From assembly GCA_017613855.1 (NCBI GenBank), contig JAGACY010000009.1:1-7684 (forward strand): a DNA stretch of 7,684 nucleotides, read 5' to 3'. How positions within the stretch are numbered: position 1 is the first letter of the stretch; every line of letters begins with the position of its first letter. Shown here one piece after another: positions 4,772-7,684 of this stretch. A model generated the notes under the pieces. That model was not told where the DNA came from, did not search any database, and was given only the letters and a program-made list of their open reading frames with translations. The DNA comes from Pseudomonadota bacterium. Its GTDB lineage: Bacteria > Myxococcota > Bradymonadia > UBA4248. A program made the position numbers and the translations under genes.

Positions 4772-7684
4772 TTACCAGCTGCTATCCAATCCCAAATCAG
4801 CAGCAGTTTTACCCGACCAGTTCTCGCTCGATTTCATGTCGTTCCAATTGTCCTGAGATAATCCTGAAGACATAAACATATTTGTATATTTCGAAATATC
4901 TGTAATATGTCTGACATCCCATTTTTTCAGCGATTGATTAAACGCGGATGCACCATTAAACATACTACTGATATCTGTGACCTTGGCTATATTCCAGTTG
5001 CTGATATCCTGATTAAATGCTTTTGCACCTTTAAACATGCTTTCCATCGTTGTAACGTTGGATGTATCCCATGTATTCAGCGATCGATTGAAAACTTCTG
5101 CAAATGCAAACGCCTCCTTCATCAATGTAACGTTCGAAGTATTCTGGAAAAGTAAACCGTTGAACGATGTTGCATTAAAAAATGCATCTGTCATATTGGT
5201 GAGACTGGAAGTATCCCATTTATCAAGATCTTGATTAAATGCGGTGGCGCTTTCAAACATTCCACCAATGCTCTTAACTTTGGAGGTATCCCATTTGTTG
5301 AGTGGCTGGTTGAATTGTACTGTTCCATGAAACATATAGCTCATGTTCGTTACATTGGATGTATCCCAGTGTTCGACAGAAGAATTGAACTTCGTGGCAC
5401 CGGAGAACATAAATGATGTCGATGTCAGCGTTTTACTGTTTGGAATGTCAATGCTATGGAGTACAGTTAATTTTGAAGCACTTTCAAAAGCACCTGTATC
5501 CAGTTTGATATTGCCAAAGCTGAGGACATCGGTTAAATAGTAATCATTGTTACTACAGTTATCAATTTTATGATCATCCTCATCCATTCTGGTGCCACAT
5601 TCCCAGGATTTCATCGTACCGGTTACGCTGATATTATAATGGCGGTCGCTTTCATTACCAGAAAAAGCCGCATAGGTATGCGAAATAATTTTTTGGCAGG
5701 TTGTATAAGTTTCCGGAGCCGTTCCGTCTCCCCAGTCGATGGTATAATTACATCCTGTTCCTGTGCCACCGCCATAGAAATACAATGTTTTCTCTTCTGT
5801 TCCAATAAATTGCCATGTCGTAACAAATGCTTTGGCAGCACAACGACCATCCGAACGGCAGACAAAGCCTTCCATACATTGGGTGTCTTTTGTACATTTG
5901 GTCGAACACTTGTAATCGATAAAGCTGTCACAGAAGCTTTTGCAACTGCTGCGCGTAGCCATGTCTGAGCAGTCTGTTCCCTGATCGGTTGCTGTTTCAT
6001 AATAATCGATCATGTGGTTATTATTTTCATCTTTGGCTTCCATACAATCCGTTTGAGTAGGCTCGCTAATGTAACCACTCTCACAGGTGCAGAGCGGATT
6101 GCCCCTGGAATCAAGAGAACATGTTCCATGACCACCACAGGTGACGTCCGGATCTGTACATTTGCTAACGCAAAGGAAGGGATTGGTTGAAGATACGTGA
6201 TAACCTGTGTAACATGAACAGACAGCTGCATAATTATTCGTTGTGTCATACGCACACCTTCCGTGTTCGCCACAATCAACATCTTTACAGTTGCTCTCAC
6301 ATTTCAGGGGATCTTCGTTATTATTGTAACCATTATAGCAGTTGCATGAGGGTGCGCCTGTGGTTTCATCTGTGACACATGTGCCAAATCCCCAACAGTT
6401 TTCACCTTCGCAGTTGCTCACGCAAACTATGGGATCCGCATTATTGTTGTAGCCAATATTACAATTGCAGCTAAATTCTCCAGTGAGTATATTCTGGACA
6501 CACGTCCCATTTCCACCGCATCCATTACAGCTATCGACACAAACGATGGGATCCGCGTTGTTATTGTAATTTTTTTCGCAAACACACTGCGGTGCCTGGG
6601 TCGCAAAATCATATAAACAGATGCCGTGACCATTGCAGTCTATATCTTCGCATGGATTGGCATTTTGAATACAATGCGTCGGATCTGTCGTCGTGGCATA
6701 ATAACCTGCTTCACACATACAAACGGCTTGATCGGCAGTATTAAAGCAAGTACCGTGGCCATCGCAGGTCACGCCATTGCAGTAGTTGACATCCTGTTCA
6801 CAAACGGTCAAATCCGATGTGTTATGATAACCATTCTCACATGCACACTGTGGGGTTCTGGTCGCATAATCATATAAACATGCGCCATGGCTGCTGCAGC
6901 TGATGCCTTCGCAGGGATTGGTCTCTACAATATCTTGTTTGCAACGCGTCGGTTCATCTATCAATGCATAATAGTTCGGATCACACAGGCATACAGCGCC
7001 TTTGATGGTGTCCATGCAAGTTCCGTGGCCATCGCAATCGACACCTTCGCAAACATTGATGTCTTTTGCACAAACCATCGGATCTTCGTTATTGTTATAG
7101 CCTTCGCTGCAATAACAATGGGCATAATTATCTTCACTGACGACGCAAATCCCCTTGCCGCCTGCACTTGCGCCACAATCGACGTCTTTGCACGGCGAAT
7201 CGGGATCGGCTACACATTCGCTCAGATTGGAATCTGTGATGTGATATCCCTCGGCACAATCGCAAATGGCCTGATTTAATAGCTCGTTGACGAGGCAAAT
7301 ACCTTCACCGCAGTTGACATCTTTACACGGTGAGTCGGGATCTAACGCGCACGTAGTCGGTGCTAAATCTGTAATATGATAGCCCTCATCGCAGAAACAA
7401 ATGGCATCGCCATTCTCTTTAACGGCGCAAATGCCATGGCTATCGCAGGTCACGCCGTCGCACGCACTGGAATCTCTGACACACACGGTCGAATCGGCTA
7501 CCGTCGTGTAATAGCCCTCGTTACACACACAGACGGCTTTATCACCTGCATTGACGCAGGTTCCGTGTTCTGAGCAATCGACGCCATCGCAATAATCGGT
7601 ATCGGCAGCACAATCTGCCGGATCTGCCGTATTGTTATAGCCGCTTTCGCAGGCACATTGCGCCGTTCGGGTATCATAATCGAA
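4772..7684 (-). CDS. Composite EGF / PKD-like / DUF285 surface protein, N-terminus beyond right edge
   Basis: 970 residues are visible; the frame is open at the right edge, so the signal sequence lies outside. A GTG at 7528 is an internal valine, not a start. Residues 1-547 hold part of one and 12 complete EGF-like modules. Next come an EF-hand-like loop (D-x-N-x-N-x-x-I-D-x-x-E, 552-563), a cysteine-rich segment (572-616) with CTKDTQCMEGFVC, and a PKD-like domain (about 632-692) with IDWGDGT and HTYA. Then follow seven DUF285/BspA repeats of about 25 residues (about 756-938; MF-x-x-A-x-x-FNQ-x-L-x-x-WDTSNVTNM) and a short tail to TAA. DUF285 repeats are leucine-rich-like solenoids of surface proteins. 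The protein is surely exported; a binding or adhesive role is inference. Odd modules: one has a C-x2-C first spacing, and one has a five-residue insert (SAGGK). Confidence 0.9.
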   Translation of the reverse strand, partial: FDYDTRTAQCACESGYNNTADPADCAADTDYCDGVDCSEHGTCVNAGDKAVCVCNEGYYTTVADSTVCVRDSSACDGVTCDSHGICAVKENGDAICFCDEGYHITDLAPTTCALDPDSPCKDVNCGEGICLVNELLNQAICDCAEGYHITDSNLSECVADPDSPCKDVDCGASAGGKGICVVSEDNYAHCYCSEGYNNNEDPMVCAKDINVCEGVDCDGHGTCMDTIKGAVCLCDPNYYALIDEPTRCKQDIVETNPCEGISCSSHGACLYDYATRTPQCACENGYHNTSDLTVCEQDVNYCNGVTCDGHGTCFNTADQAVCMCEAGYYATTTDPTHCIQNANPCEDIDCNGHGICLYDFATQAPQCVCEKNYNNNADPIVCVDSCNGCGGNGTCVQNILTGEFSCNCNIGYNNNADPIVCVSNCEGENCWGFGTCVTDETTGAPSCNCYNGYNNNEDPLKCESNCKDVDCGEHGRCAYDTTNNYAAVCSCYTGYHVSSTNPFLCVSKCTDPDVTCGGHGTCSLDSRGNPLCTCESGYISEPTQTDCMEAKDENNNHMIDYYETATDQGTDCSDMATRSSCKSFCDSFIDYKCSTKCTKDTQCMEGFVCRSDGRCAAKAFVTTWQFIGTEEKTLYFYGGGTGTGCNYTIDWGDGTAPETYTTCQKIISHTYAAFSGNESDRHYNISVTGTMKSWECGTRMDEDDHKIDNCSNNDYYLTDVLSFGNIKLDTGAFESASKLTVLHSIDIPNSKTLTSTSFMFSGATKFNSSVEHWDTSNVTNMSYMFHGTVQFNQPLNKWDTSKVKSIGGMFESATAFNQDLDKWDTSSLTNMTDAFFNATSFNGLLFQNTSNVTLMKEAFAFAEVFNRSLNTWDTSNVTTMESMFKGAKAFNQDISNWNIAKVTDISSMFNGASAFNQSLKKWDVRHITDISKYTNMFMSSGLSQDNWNDMKSSENWSGKTAADLGLDSSW
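4871..5419 (-). repeat. DUF285/BspA-type 25-residue repeats
   Basis: Seven repeats of about 75 bases (about residues 756-938 of the visible protein) plus a degenerate cap. Each carries MF or AF, then FN, then W (or a substitute), then T-S-x-V/L-T. The fourth repeat is one residue short and has lost its tryptophan (LLFQNTSNVTLM). This DNA is AT-richer than the EGF part: 22 G+C in 5161-5220 against 35 in the 60 EGF bases 1081-1140, by hand count. Confidence 0.85.
5996..6031 (-). other. EF-hand-like calcium loop between EGF array and C-terminal domains
   Basis: The twelve residues D-E-N-N-N-H-M-I-D-Y-Y-E match the canonical loop, with acidic or Asn ligands at 1, 3, 5 and 9, Ile at 8 and Glu at 12. 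Such isolated loops are common in exported bacterial proteins and usually bind calcium. Only one loop is seen, and flanking helices are not obvious. Confidence 0.6.
6044..7684 (-). repeat. Tandem EGF-module array of the composite gene
   Basis: Twelve complete modules plus a partial one, of the same classes as in the lipoprotein gene. The pair HGTC...GYYATT / SSHGAC.YDYATRT alternates here too. The 20-mer CCGCTTTCGCAGGCACATTG at 7641-7660 is identical to 651-670 in the other gene, with similar flanks. Near the C-terminal end of the array GYNNNADPIVC appears in two consecutive modules, a sign of recent duplication. Confidence 0.8.

Noticed and set aside
7526..7528. GTG at 7528 as the start of the composite EGF gene
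   Set aside because: It sits in the middle of an EGF module between two cysteines (AVC-V-C), and the frame continues open to the right edge with a further module, so the true start is outside the window.

Overview
The window is a bacterial accessory-type region with two large cell-surface genes built from tandem EGF-like modules, both on the minus strand. Neither is complete: one loses its C-terminus at the left edge and the other its N-terminus at the right edge. Between them lie a plus-strand toxin-antitoxin pair, a decapitated Rpn/PDDEXK transposase-nuclease gene, a minus-strand two-helix membrane protein (DUF3592 type), and a set of GC-rich palindromic repeats.

Region by region: 1-2320 (minus) is a lipoprotein with a signal peptide, lipobox and at least 16 complete six-cysteine EGF-like modules. 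2321-2633 is the divergent gap, holding hairpin repeats and then the toxin-antitoxin promoter and operator. 2634-3304 (plus) is a RelB/DinJ-type antitoxin and a PIN-domain toxin that overlap by 4 bases. 3305-3415 is repeat-derived spacer. 3416-4051 (plus) is the C-terminal part of an Rpn-family gene. 4088-4579 (minus) is the DUF3592-like protein. 4580-4771 is another repeat-rich gap. 4772-7684 (minus) is the second EGF protein, which continues through an EF-hand-like loop, a cysteine-rich linker and a PKD-like WGDGT segment into BspA/DUF285 leucine-rich-type repeats and then stops.

Organism: the lipobox and the cysteine-rich 'C-x4-C-x-x-H-G-x-C' surface proteins suggest a Gram-negative bacterium. 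Such EGF-rich lipoproteins are familiar in the Myxococcota/Bradymonadota part of the old Deltaproteobacteria, and Rpn and DUF285 proteins are common in host- or gut-associated bacteria. There is no rRNA, tRNA or housekeeping marker here, so this placement is a weak inference.

How the parts relate: the two EGF genes share module types and short identical DNA blocks and look like paralogues in one surface-protein locus. The toxin-antitoxin pair is visibly AT-richer than the EGF DNA and lies between two copies of a 15-base direct repeat. The Rpn gene begins just after the second copy, in the middle of the family's usual fold. Together these suggest that the stretch between the two EGF genes was built up by insertions and repeat-mediated rearrangement. 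Nothing here is a recognisable new defence system. The most interesting items are the composite EGF/DUF285 protein, the RelB-PIN pairing with its palindromic operator, and the covarying hairpin repeats.
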